Source: Pseudisothecium myosuroides
Taxonomy: Eukaryota > Streptophyta > Bryopsida > Hypnales > Lembophyllaceae
Assembly (NCBI GenBank): GCA_951799445.1
Contig: OX637292.1
Span: 1,801,296 to 1,865,295, forward strand
Direction: 5' to 3'
DNA length: 64,000 nt
Shown: in pieces, positions 23,201 through 31,914 of the stretch
Position numbering within the stretch: position 1 is the first letter of the stretch
Layout: each line of letters starts with the position of its first letter
The notes under the pieces: generated by a model
The model's database searches: none
Seen by the model: the letters and a program-made list of their open reading frames with translations, nothing else
Told to the model about the DNA's origin: nothing
Translations under genes and position numbers: made by a program

Positions 23201-23598
23201 TAGTAGATGTGGCAGGGGCATTCGACAGGAGGATGTCCGACATTATAATTCAATGGAGGGCATTCTTGTTGCAAGGAGATCGACCGAACAATTTGCAATC
23301 CGAAGACGATGATGTGGCAGTGAACGCAATGGTAGATCGAGTGGATGTTGCTTTGAGAGCTCTGAGCGTCGGCGAAGTAGATTTGACTCTTGCGAGGAAG
23401 AGGAAACGTAGGGTTCAAGATGAGGATGACCACTCTCCGGAATCAAAGCGGTTGTTTTCCAAGGTTGACGAAGAAGTGCAATCCGGAGGGCGCATTGTTC
23501 GAGTAAGTCAACAACGCCAAACTCGACAAGCTGCTAGAAGACTCTTGGCTGGAGAAGGGACATCTCCTGTTTCGGGAGAAGGTAGTGGCAGGTGCTGA
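20203..23598 (+). CDS. RING-finger cargo protein (1,131 aa) with shared N-terminal domain and coiled coils
   Basis: Intact frame; ATG at 20203 is the first in-frame ATG after the TATA box. Domains in order: a region at aa 46-160 homologous to the 368-aa cargo protein (WTSKICKQYVKM, KLWPRD, VDWSTFP); a Pro/Ser-rich disordered stretch (about 165-340); helices and coiled coils at about aa 480-540 and 615-650; and a further unrecognised region. A RING-H2-like zinc finger then spans about aa 782-822: CSVC, then C.H..H..C, then CAEC, giving C2-C-H-H-C-C2 ligands. A long C-terminal region ends with a basic nuclear-signal-like run (RKRKRR, about aa 1065). RING proteins are usually E3 ubiquitin ligases, so this may modify host proteins or the transposase. 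That function is inference. It is the largest gene of the giant element. Confidence 0.82.
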   Translation: MTGEGDATTDGMTSGGDNTKRIKQKGAKHELHYEILDNPDIKAESGWEEEGAEYWTSKICKQYVKMYHIGKLWPRDFHSVHTRAFGCKPGSCQNSQFVCRSKEVWRALFGDKGMSKGYINYTLASMVYAELILGRKVDWSTFPTLAQCPLLIGRNQKDILHCPPKPQAKPKEALQITTTHTTEVGEGTSDAAQLGSLHALAEVGNALAGGTIEEVLPTPPVKVSNAASGGAKRQVFLTPQMCLTSKPILSTVLGRETTPNKRGPAIGNGAPILPRKEVGDKEVARANARIDSLLESNALQPLMYTPLPPSSLPSSPILSLEMEVQPTRRHGKEPQDDAMNLFIDGIEPESEHPHLSPPGDDPVENLGLMQTTKEVEFLLDCDNWWKKHQEELQKNDPNHKASSSGVHLWGAIKPSVVETAFSLTSSARLVAQITPRIIEMAQEFSRVSPELMTSALSFLDFTKSMVPLLDDNVGKASEVLLLESENMKLKAKCKDLAREVQMEKKLVEAEKRRNSLMLVRVDENERLETKLIKFNRMHEGVPITDNVKPPSVEPSQESEDKLSLPFDKVQAVQETEVVHLDDEEETRRWEVQVRPSTNNPTPTLVDASMQTEGQEFEELKQKLNETIREKALLQSDLEQMKQTMDLRHYMPGYGLEYWWLAWMQILQDRPSVVSRAMQGLQKLAMKSAEDCSAIETSLKRFQNAFHQGIRGYTEITCWGDMDVMFERLNHTKKESPIKNVNWTFEAEEGWVPYNTLSAHIKKHEKVVVHACDPAPGILEGHCSVCQGPFGPEGALTMGQCRHTFHVTCMVRASLIRSVCAECRSPLSPRFYEMLGILEVMPPGHEYNRWNLPLDQGPYKFSNYLHWGKPLTWDANERKHGLYEESQEPVDDLIWMTMNREVELRARVIENEEGRELFCRNMGGHWSLQHQKFFRFPEKEVKKGPDGNWVEVEGPKEFKEQYGAYNHTLIGRAFFLSKLEEAAKVRALVQVDAAISTEHALVDVAGAFDRRMSDIIIQWRAFLLQGDRPNNLQSEDDDVAVNAMVDRVDVALRALSVGEVDLTLARKRKRRVQDEDDHSPESKRLFSKVDEEVQSGGRIVRVSQQRQTRQAARRLLAGEGTSPVSGEGSGRC

Positions 23599-23939
23599 AG
23601 AATGATATAGTTGGACTTTGGTTTTTTTAAAGTAGAAGTATATGGACTAGAGAGTGTCGTTTGGATGTCATGAGGAATTGAGGATTGACTTTCAATATTT
23701 CATAGTACTCTTGGTATGTTATGAGCTGCTTATAAAATGCAAATGTATATGCAATACAAATATGTTTTGATTTTGCTATGACTTTATGGTACTTTTGAAT
23801 GCACCTTCAGACAATTTTGTAAAATATATGTTCTGCGTGATTACATTGCAAAATAATGTTGTGTTTATGATTTGTCAATGTCTATTATTCCTTGCATATG
23901 GAACGGAGAAGTTCATTCATTTTTTGCGACTCTAATTCA
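23599..23939. other. 3' flank of the RING-finger gene
   Basis: AT-rich sequence without a gene, probably the 3' untranslated region and terminator. No strong signal can be singled out. Confidence 0.45.
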
Positions 23940-24390
23940 TAGAACCGTAAATGCCCTTGGCTTCAAATTTGGGTGGGGACAAAACTTTGAATTTTTAAAA
24001 AAAATAACAAAGTCGCTCTAATTAACAATGAACATGCCAAAGAAATACCGTATGAAGTCTAATTTTATGGCCAAAAAAACCATTTTGGAATGATCGACTA
24101 TGATTTTGCTATAAATGATTTTGTACAAGGGTACCAATTTCAATCTTGATTTTCCTTATTATTCAATGTTCTTCAAAATGAGCGCTTGAAACAGTAGACG
24201 TTGGAAGCAAAAGCACATTAAAAATTCATTTAGAGAAATGTAGAGTACAATTTAAGAAGCCGTGAACTGATTGAGATTGTGCATGTGATAAACCCCTAAA
24301 CCTTAATGTTTTTGCTTACTAACTTCATAGATTTGGAAAGGGAAAAGAGGCTCGGAAGACTTCAACTTTTGAAGTCATTTTTGCACTTAA
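23940..24390 (+). repeat. Dispersed repeat shared with 59390-59860
   Basis: TAAATGCCC, GAAGTCTAATTTTA, GACTATGATTTTGCTAT, ACAAGGGTACC, ACATTAAAAATTCATTTA and GAAGCCGT occur here in the same order and spacing as at 59390-59860, outside the giant element. It is non-coding, the family is unknown and the ends are unclear. Confidence 0.6.
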
Positions 24391-25139
24391 AACACCTTCA
24401 TGAATCATGATTATATAATCTTTGAATAGAAAAATTTTATTGTCATGAATTTTGTTCGCAGTAGGTCCTTTAATCCATAAGGTCTTCAACGTTCAGGTCC
24501 TGAATGATAATAGATTCAAACTTTTAGTCTTTTTTCATTTTGCTTCGATGATAGTGAACTTCATTTGTGGAAATACTTTTGTTATCACTTTGTTTCCATA
24601 TGTGTTCGTTCGAGTTGGTGTTATTAGAATACATATTTATCTAATTTCGCTAGAATTACAAATGTACAAGTATACGAAGTGGTCAAGTGGGCAAGTGGCT
24701 GTCCAAGCCAAGACAGCCTTGAATCCTTGAATGTAGTTTGAAGTTGGACTTGCAGAAATGAGGTCATAGATATGAAGAACACAAGAATATTAGGAATTCA
24801 TCATGCCAGAAGAATGTCCATTCAAATGCAGTCCAACAAATTTTTAATAAAGAAATGATGGTATTTTGCTTGTAGTTGAATGTAGAAGAAATTTCAAATT
24901 TTTCCTTGCTAAAGATATAGAAAAATATTAGAGACAGCATTGTTGACTTTAAATGTATTAGGCGGAATGTATAATTCAGAATGCAGAACTTGAATGTGTA
25001 TATTAAAGCCGGAATATTCTTTGAAGTAGTGCTTTGTAGAAATTTTCCTCGCATTTAAAATTGTAGAGAATAATCTTGATGTTTAGGGGTTCGTATGCAG
25101 AAATTGAATTTATATAGTGAATCCCTGAAGTACGAGACA
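24391..25139. other. AT-rich interval without a supportable gene
   Basis: Only short frames without domains are present. Confidence 0.5.
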
Positions 25140-26085
25140 TGGTTTTCTGGAAACATAGTGATTTTGGGCAACTCACTGTTAATGAAATTTTATTTTTTTT
25201 CCTTTGAAATTTTCACACTAGATGTATGATGTATCCAAGGACTCAAGGAATATTTGTAAGGCGGTAAGGCCCAACAATTTTCATAACATTTGGTAACAAA
25301 GTGAAAAAGTTATTGCATGATATGTACTATGTAGTTTTCTTTGATGTTTGGACAACCCGGAAAGTAAAAAAAGGTTCTTCTAAAATCCCTTTTTATTAAA
25401 TCAAAAATTTGAAATTGGCTCTATAGATTTATATATACGCGGGAAGCTTCAATCATTTATTTCAAATGAGTGAATCAAAATTTATAAGGATTCTTAGTTT
25501 GAAGGTAGTTATAGAATCCCTACTGTAAAAAAAGCTTTGAAGTCATTTATTTAATTTAAATTTCAATATTGTTGGAAGAAAAGAAAACATTGGATGCAAA
25601 TTATTTATTTTAACACTACAACCGTTTGAATTGGCACTTTCCAATTCTATAATAAAATTCGTAACAATTTAATGATTTGATTCATTCTCCACTTCTTTCT
25701 ACCTACTATTTTTTTTCTAACAATTGTATAATTTCAAATGAACTTAAAAATTTTCAAGCACGTGGCCAACTTCTTTAGGAAAAAGAACCGAAAGATTTAC
25801 AATCAGTTTTGTCATTTTATTATATAATGTGACTTTGTGAAGTGTAGGTGCCTTGATTTTTGCAGGGCCCAATAAAGCGTGTTTGTCGATTCAGAAGCTA
25901 TTATCTTGCAATGTACATGGTGAAAATTTGAAAAAGTCTTTCCAGAATTTGTTTGAATAATTTACTACGAGATACTCCGGTTATATGTATGGTGGAATTT
26001 TTTTTCCCAGAATTTGCTACTTGTACTGGAGATGGCATTTTTCAAACAATTATGGTGAAAACATAGTAAAAAACCTTTAAAGGTT
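25140..26085. mobile_element. Degraded TTAA-type MITE, subfamily 2
   Basis: The left part GGAAACATAGTGATTTTGGG and the right part CCTTTAAAGGTTAAAG match other subfamily-2 copies (5750, 16436). Boundaries are approximate. Confidence 0.5.
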
Positions 26086-26099
26086 AAAGTTCAAAGAAA

Positions 26100-26420
26100 A
26101 TGAAGTTCACTTCAAAAAAATATTGAGTTTCTGTTCAATGTAGAGCAAAATTTTTAGAAGATCTGAAAAAGACTTTGGCATTTGTGGATTAAATTGAAAA
26201 TATGATAAAAAAAAACATTGAGGCCTAGTTAAAAGCACTCATAAATAGCTCTAAACCTCTATAGTACCCCATTTCAACTTGAAGTGGAATAGAAGTTTAG
26301 AACTATTTATAAGCGCCGGATAGAGTAGGATTCGAACTCGTGACCTCGTCATGAGCAATAATGAAACAAACCTTTAAGTGCCCCCAATTGCAATGGCGGG
26401 TCAATCGTCTACTAAATCCT
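26100..26420. repeat. tRNA-related dispersed repeat (SINE-like), copy 1
   Basis: On the minus strand GAGGTCACGAGTTCGAATCC resembles a tRNA variable loop plus T arm, that is, a Pol III B box. The whole stretch aligns with 31540-31860 (shared CTCTATAGTACCCCATTTC, CAACTTGAAGT, CTATTTATAAGCGC). The two copies are in the same orientation and flank the transposase gene. It is probably an old tRNA-derived SINE. An A box is not obvious. Confidence 0.5.
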
Positions 26421-26489
26421 CTATGTTTTGAATCCGTTATCCTTCATATTAAAGTGATGGGTGGACGCCAAATTCCTCTTGGCAATTGC

Positions 26490-26720
26490 CCAGCTCCGCC
26501 GACCGCCCTGACTTCCCCGACCGCCGCGATTGGCCGACCGCCCCGACTTCTCCGACCGCCCCGAACGGCCGACCGCCCCGACTTTCCCGACCGGCGGTTC
26601 CGGCCGACCGCCCCGACTTCGCCGACCACCTTGATCGGAAATCGGACGGCAGAAACTGACTGACCGTTGATAGCGAGCAGATTTCCTCTCCAACGGTCGG
26701 CAGCAGTTCAGGAGTATAAG
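26490..26720 (+). promoter_or_regulatory. GACCG promoter cassette and TATA box of the transposase gene
   Basis: 17-bp-like units on GACCGCCCCGACTTC repeat several times (26500-26640), followed by CCAACGGTCGGCAG. The TATA core in GGAGTATAAGTGCAAGG lies at 26715-26720, about 250 bp before the ATG at 26968. It is the same architecture as the other three genes of the element. Antisense frames in this block are repeat artefacts. Confidence 0.72.
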
Positions 26721-26967
26721 TGCAAGGAAGAAAGTCTTTAGAAGCACTCCTGAGAAACTGAACGCTAAGATTTCCGAGGGCTAGGAGCTGCAATTTTTTG
26801 TGTCCCTTGCTCGGTAATGCATAGTTCAGTGGATGGAGGGGCCTTGATTTTCAAGGCTTTGTACACATCATGCTAAACTGATTTTGGACACTGTTGAGAT
26901 TCTGACATTGTGTGTGCACTTTGTGATTTTGAATTGGTTCAATTATAAGGAATTCAAACTTGTCACT

Positions 26968-29900
26968 ATGAGCAAGGACTTCTCTCCTTGGTATGGCCTC
27001 GTGCCACCGAGTAAAGTGCAGTGCAAGGCTTGCAACTTGTTGTTTGCTAAAAAGCCCGCGCGAATGTTGAGCCATCTAGGATATGAAGGTGCATCTGGTG
27101 CTTGTGATACCGGAGTTTGCCTTTGTCCGAAATTGACATCAGAGATTCGAGGTCTATTTCGTCGTTGTGAAGGGAAATTCCCACGGAGATCGGGTGTGGA
27201 CAATGTGGATAGAAACAACATGCCCACGGACGGGAGTGACCTCTCCAATGGCAGGGACAGATCACGTTCTACACAGGAAGATTCATGCACAGTACCGCAA
27301 GAAATTCTTCGTGTGGGTTCGGAAGGGAATCGAATTACTGAAACATCTGGTGAACGTGGAACTCCCAGGGCATCCAGCAGTAGGCCGTACAAACAGAGCA
27401 GGCTAATAGATGGATTTGAAGAAGCACACAAACGCAAATTGAATGCAATGTGGGCCAATTTTTTTTATGCGGCAAATATACCATTTGCTGTAGCCCGAAA
27501 TCCAGCCTTTAAAGAAGCAATAAAACTCACGGTAGAGTGGAATAGGCCGTACACACCACCATCATATCATGATCTACGATGCAAATTGCTTGACGAAGCA
27601 AAGACGGACTTTCAGGCAAAGCTCCTGAGGAGAACCAAAGATAGCATAAGGAAGTTTGGAGCAACATTGTCTATTGATGGATGGAGCTTGGTTACAAACC
27701 GCCCATTGATAAATGCCATGCTCGTATCTTCTGCCGGAGAGGAATTTGTTGGATCGGTAGATACAAGCGGGATGGAAAAAAATGCAGAGTATATGGCATC
27801 TATCTTGGAAAAGTTTATAGAGCACGTGGGTCCCACCAATGTGGTACAAATCAGTGCTGATAATGCTCCGGTAAATCAAGCGGCATGGAATTTGGTATCC
27901 AGTAAGTATCCACACATTTATTCTCAAGGATGCGTGGTGCATGCCTTGAATTTGTTGTTGAAAGATTGGGGGAAGGAAAAATGGATTGATGAGTACCTGA
28001 AGAAAGTCCATGCCATTGTGAAATTCTTCAAGAGTAGGCAGATGCCGCTTGCTATATTTCGAAAGCACGAGACAAAATATAGCTTGTTGTTGCCGGCCAA
28101 AACGAGGTTTGCCTCGAATTTTATTATGATTGACCGTTTGTTGAAGGTCAAAGCAGCATTACAACAAAGTGTGGTGGATCCGCAGTGGGTGGAGTATGTG
28201 CGGAAGCTAAAGGACAATCGGAAAACACAACCCCGGTCTGAGTCTCGAGATGTCAAGAAATTTGTTCTCGATTCGCATTTCTGGAATCGTTGTGTCAATA
28301 TCCGAGATGTAGTGGGTCCAGTTGTATTTGCTCTACGCGACTTGGATGCGAAGACACCATGCATGGGAAAGGTATTGCATATTATGAAGGGTTTAGAGAA
28401 ACATGTGATGGACTTGGAGAAAGAGCCATTTTCTTTGCCCGCAAATCGAGCAGAACGACTGCAGGCCTCATTTGTGAACCGACGAAAAATGGGGGAGACA
28501 GATCTACACTGTGCAAGAGCTCTTCTGAACCCGTACTTGCTGCACGATAAAGAACTAGCTGACGACACAGATGCAATGGAGGCATGCAAGCGAGTTATAA
28601 TGAAAATTTGTAAACCCGAAGATTACGCAATGGTTGTGAGGGAATTTGTAGCCTTTCGACATAGAACCCCTCCGTTCCATAACATGTTAGACCCGAGCGA
28701 ACAGATGTTGTCGGCACATGCTTGGTGGGATTTTGAAGGTGCATGTGGGAAGCTCATTGCTCCAATTGCAAAGAGGATATTGGCCCAACCAGTATCGTCA
28801 TCTTCATGCGAACGAAATTGGAGTAACTATTCGTTTGTCCACAACAAATCTCGGAACAAGTTGAAGCCACAAAGAGCAGCAGATTTGGTGTATGTGTACA
28901 ACAATTCGAAAGTTTTAACGGCATCAAAAGAAAATGATGAGAAGAAGTGGTACCATGAGAACGTGGAGTCAGAAGATTCAGAGGGGTTTATCTCGGAAGA
29001 CGAGGAAGTTGACGAGGATTATGGGCCACAATTCAGTGAGGAAAATGCCATAAACGACGACATGCAAGACTATGACAATAGACCGCTTCAGAGCCCTAAT
29101 CGCAGTAATGAAGACATTGGGGTCAATCATCGAGACGCTTATGAGTTCGATGAATTGGACGAGGACATCAATATGGACAATGAAGATAATATTCCCCTAG
29201 CTAGATTTTGCGATGGGACCGGATTTTTGAATAGCCAAAATATCGTATCGCAAGGGGAAGCGGCTTACGTAGAAGATCCGGAGGCGAATGGGACAAGGAA
29301 TGTCAATGATGACACTCCAAAAGCGGATGAAGTTCTTCAAAGTTTGAAGTGTACATCCATGACAATGGTAGAAGTGCAAGAGAATGAAGAGCACATTGAC
29401 AAAGGAGGATGTCAGTTGAATGTTCAAATGAATGTGGGCAATGCAAGTGTTCAATCCATTGTGGTATTGGCAAATGAGAAGAGCGGGGAACGAAGTCATG
29501 AAAATGACAAGCCAAGCGAAGTCCAAAGAAATGTTGATGGAGGTTTGATACATGGGTCTGAGAGCCCAATTTCTTTGGACCATGATGAAGATAAGAAACA
29601 AGTCATTGAAGAATGCAGAGGAGTACGATATAGCGGTGTTCTTCCTGTAGCACGCGAAACTCCTAGTGTAGCATTGGATGGCTCAGGAAGTTCAGGTGTA
29701 GGAAGACGACTTGTCCGAATTTCAAAAGAAATGCAACCTCGTATCAATTCATCTCCAATCAATTTACCATCGACCGATGGTGAGATGAACGAGACATTGG
29801 AAGAAATGTTTATTCGGGAATCTGGTCATGCACCACCACGGCGCTCGACAAAATCGTCAGCTCCTACAACGTTGTCTTTGAATGCAATGAAGGTAACTAT

Positions 29901-30297
29901 TCAAGGAGGAGCTGGAGCAGTGAAATTGGATGCCCAACACTCCATAAAATCCAAAAGGAAAAGGAAAATGGAGCCTTTTGCAGCGAGCCCAACCAAGAGA
30001 CAAGGTGTAGGTAGAACTCCCCTTGATGCATGTCTTCCTTCTTCGAAAGGGAAAATGAAAACAATTCCTTCCCTTCATGAAGATAGGAGGAACGCCATAT
30101 TAAGAGTAAAAAGGGAAAAGAGCAAGGACCAACCAAGGAGATTATCTACATCAAGGCAAGTACAGCACGGAGGAGTGAGAACTTTGTATTCTTCATCTGA
30201 CGACATGGAAGTGACATCCGATGAAGATGTGGAATGGAGAAGTAGAGGAGATTGTAGTGGGGCTGAGGTAAAAGGGGATAGTGATTATAAGCCTTAG
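26968..30297 (+). CDS. hAT-superfamily transposase (1,109 aa)
   Basis: Intact frame from ATG 26968 to TAG. A BED-type zinc finger lies at the N-terminus (C19, C22, H36, C46). A DUF659/hAT catalytic region follows, with D237 in LSIDGWS and D298 in ISADNAPVNQ, then GCVVHALNLLLKD (C322, H325). The C-terminal hAT dimerisation domain (about aa 580-660) contains the catalytic-glutamate motif SSCERNW (E615), so the DDE residues are present. After it comes an unusually long C-terminal extension of about 440 aa, first acidic (EDEEVDEDYG) and then basic (KSKRKRKM, KTIPSL), of unknown role. hAT proteins cut at terminal inverted repeats and leave 8-bp duplications, which matches the ends of this element. 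It is the likely mobiliser of the whole 28-kb unit and perhaps of the 361-bp MITE at 48946-49306. Confidence 0.92.
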   Translation: MSKDFSPWYGLVPPSKVQCKACNLLFAKKPARMLSHLGYEGASGACDTGVCLCPKLTSEIRGLFRRCEGKFPRRSGVDNVDRNNMPTDGSDLSNGRDRSRSTQEDSCTVPQEILRVGSEGNRITETSGERGTPRASSSRPYKQSRLIDGFEEAHKRKLNAMWANFFYAANIPFAVARNPAFKEAIKLTVEWNRPYTPPSYHDLRCKLLDEAKTDFQAKLLRRTKDSIRKFGATLSIDGWSLVTNRPLINAMLVSSAGEEFVGSVDTSGMEKNAEYMASILEKFIEHVGPTNVVQISADNAPVNQAAWNLVSSKYPHIYSQGCVVHALNLLLKDWGKEKWIDEYLKKVHAIVKFFKSRQMPLAIFRKHETKYSLLLPAKTRFASNFIMIDRLLKVKAALQQSVVDPQWVEYVRKLKDNRKTQPRSESRDVKKFVLDSHFWNRCVNIRDVVGPVVFALRDLDAKTPCMGKVLHIMKGLEKHVMDLEKEPFSLPANRAERLQASFVNRRKMGETDLHCARALLNPYLLHDKELADDTDAMEACKRVIMKICKPEDYAMVVREFVAFRHRTPPFHNMLDPSEQMLSAHAWWDFEGACGKLIAPIAKRILAQPVSSSSCERNWSNYSFVHNKSRNKLKPQRAADLVYVYNNSKVLTASKENDEKKWYHENVESEDSEGFISEDEEVDEDYGPQFSEENAINDDMQDYDNRPLQSPNRSNEDIGVNHRDAYEFDELDEDINMDNEDNIPLARFCDGTGFLNSQNIVSQGEAAYVEDPEANGTRNVNDDTPKADEVLQSLKCTSMTMVEVQENEEHIDKGGCQLNVQMNVGNASVQSIVVLANEKSGERSHENDKPSEVQRNVDGGLIHGSESPISLDHDEDKKQVIEECRGVRYSGVLPVARETPSVALDGSGSSGVGRRLVRISKEMQPRINSSPINLPSTDGEMNETLEEMFIRESGHAPPRRSTKSSAPTTLSLNAMKVTIQGGAGAVKLDAQHSIKSKRKRKMEPFAASPTKRQGVGRTPLDACLPSSKGKMKTIPSLHEDRRNAILRVKREKSKDQPRRLSTSRQVQHGGVRTLYSSSDDMEVTSDEDVEWRSRGDCSGAEVKGDSDYKP

Positions 30298-30562
30298 AGA
30301 TTGAAAGGCCTTGAATCGCTTAGATGTTTTGATGCTCATACATAGAGCACGTAATGGTAATTGGTTGGTAGAACATTATATTGTGGTACTAGTTGTCTAC
30401 TTTGCTTAGTGATGTACAAAACACCACTAAGATGGTTTGATATTCAAACTGTTGGATTATAATTCAATAAAGTTTGATTGTATGTTTTCTTTCTTCAATG
30501 AAGCATAATATATTGCAAGAATTGTATGTAGTGAAGAGTTTCACCTTCATAGTTGTCCTAGT
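30298..30562. other. 3' flank of the transposase gene
   Basis: AT-rich; includes AATTCAATAAAGTTTG, a plausible plant polyadenylation context. Confidence 0.45.
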
Positions 30563-30566
30563 TTAA

Positions 30567-31495
30567 CCCCTAAAGGACCATTGTCCGTTTGGCGGACATT
30601 TGGGATTTTGGGCAGGTACCTACAGGCTGAATTTTTGTCCTCATTTTTTGAAACTTTTTTTGAAGATAGGAAAACTGATAAGCTTCATGGGAATATAATT
30701 TTTTTTTCAATTGGTGCCTAGGAACAAAAGTTACGCCCAAATAAGCTCAAAACAAGGGAGAGGGGGCAGCAAAAAAAATGTTGCAAATTTCATTTTATTT
30801 TATTTTAAATTTTTTTCCCATAGATTATATTTTTATCTATCCCTGAAGCTTTGATTCATTCCATTTGGATTTGTTATGAGAAAGTTATGGACAATCTATT
30901 TTTTCGGGCACTTAGAGCATCTTCTGATCTTTCTGAAAAAAAACACTTGTAGGATTCATTTTTGAATGCAATGTTTATAATTTTTCAAAAAAAAAAATTC
31001 CACGTGATTTAGTGTTTTTGCTAGAACAATCTCACCGTTGGGATTAGTTCATTTCAATTCTATGTAAAAGATATTAATATTTTAGATTTTCCTTCTATCT
31101 CGTACCTATTTCTACTTAACAATTTTTTTAGTAATGAAAATTAAGTTTTTTTGATTTGATTTTTTTTGCTAGACTCTCAACTCAATTATAAAATATATAG
31201 ATTTAAAGCTCAAAACTCTGTAGTGCAGAAATTTCAAGTTAAAAATGTTCAAAGTCAAAAAATCTCGTCCCACAATGTGCTGAAAAACTTGTTTTTTTCA
31301 CTTTAAACGCAGATATCTTGCAATCAGTGTGGTCAAAAATTTTGAAATATTTTCCACGCATTGCCATACTAGTAAAGTATAAGATCCTATGGTTATGTGA
31401 TAAAAAAAATAATTTTCAATTTTTTTTACTCTTTGCTATAAAAATGGCAGTTTTGAGTGCTTTTTGGCCAAAAAATGGCCTTGAAACTTTAGGGG
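30567..31495. mobile_element. TTAA-type (piggyBac-like) MITE, subfamily 1
   Basis: A 929-bp element flanked by TTAA at 30563-30566 and 31496-31499. The terminal repeat CCCCTAAAG is perfect over 9 bp at both ends. The interior matches the MITEs at 9597 and 58119. Confidence 0.82.
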
Positions 31496-31539
31496 TTAAT
31501 ATGTGTAAATTAAATTTATACAGCTAAAATTCAAAAAGA

Positions 31540-31860
31540 ATGAATGTGACCTACAAAAATGTTGGATTTCTATTTGATGTAGATCAAAATTCCTAAAAGT
31601 TCCCAAAAAGACTTCGGCATATTTGAATTAAGATGAAAAAATGAGTCAAAAAACAATGAGGCCTGACTAAAAGCGCTTATACCTCTATAGTACCCCATTT
31701 CAACTTGAAGTAGAATAGAAATCTGTAACTATTTATAAGCGCTGGATATTGAAAATGAAGAACAAGGTACAAAGTAAGTTTCGATCCCATGACCTCTTGA
31801 ACATCAATAATGAAATAACTCCGCAAGTGGCTGCAATTGCAATAGGCCAATAGCTGATGT
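31540..31860. repeat. tRNA-related dispersed repeat (SINE-like), copy 2
   Basis: It aligns with 26100-26420 in the same orientation. It shares AGATCAAAATTCCTAAAAG-like sequence at the left, the CTCTATAGTACCCCATTTC block, and on the minus strand GAGGTCATGGGATCGAAAC in place of the B box. It lies between a MITE and the GC-rich right end, as copy 1 lies between a MITE and the transposase cassette. Confidence 0.5.
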
Positions 31861-31914
31861 ACCATGTATGTTCTAAAATTTTTTCCGTCCCTGTTAAAGT
31901 GACAGCCTGAAATC

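Noticed and set aside
26300..26400. A functional tRNA gene on the minus strand (GAGTTCGAATCC).
   Set aside because: Only a T-arm/B-box-like part is visible; no acceptor stem or clear A box. The stretch is a dispersed repeat with a second copy at 31540.
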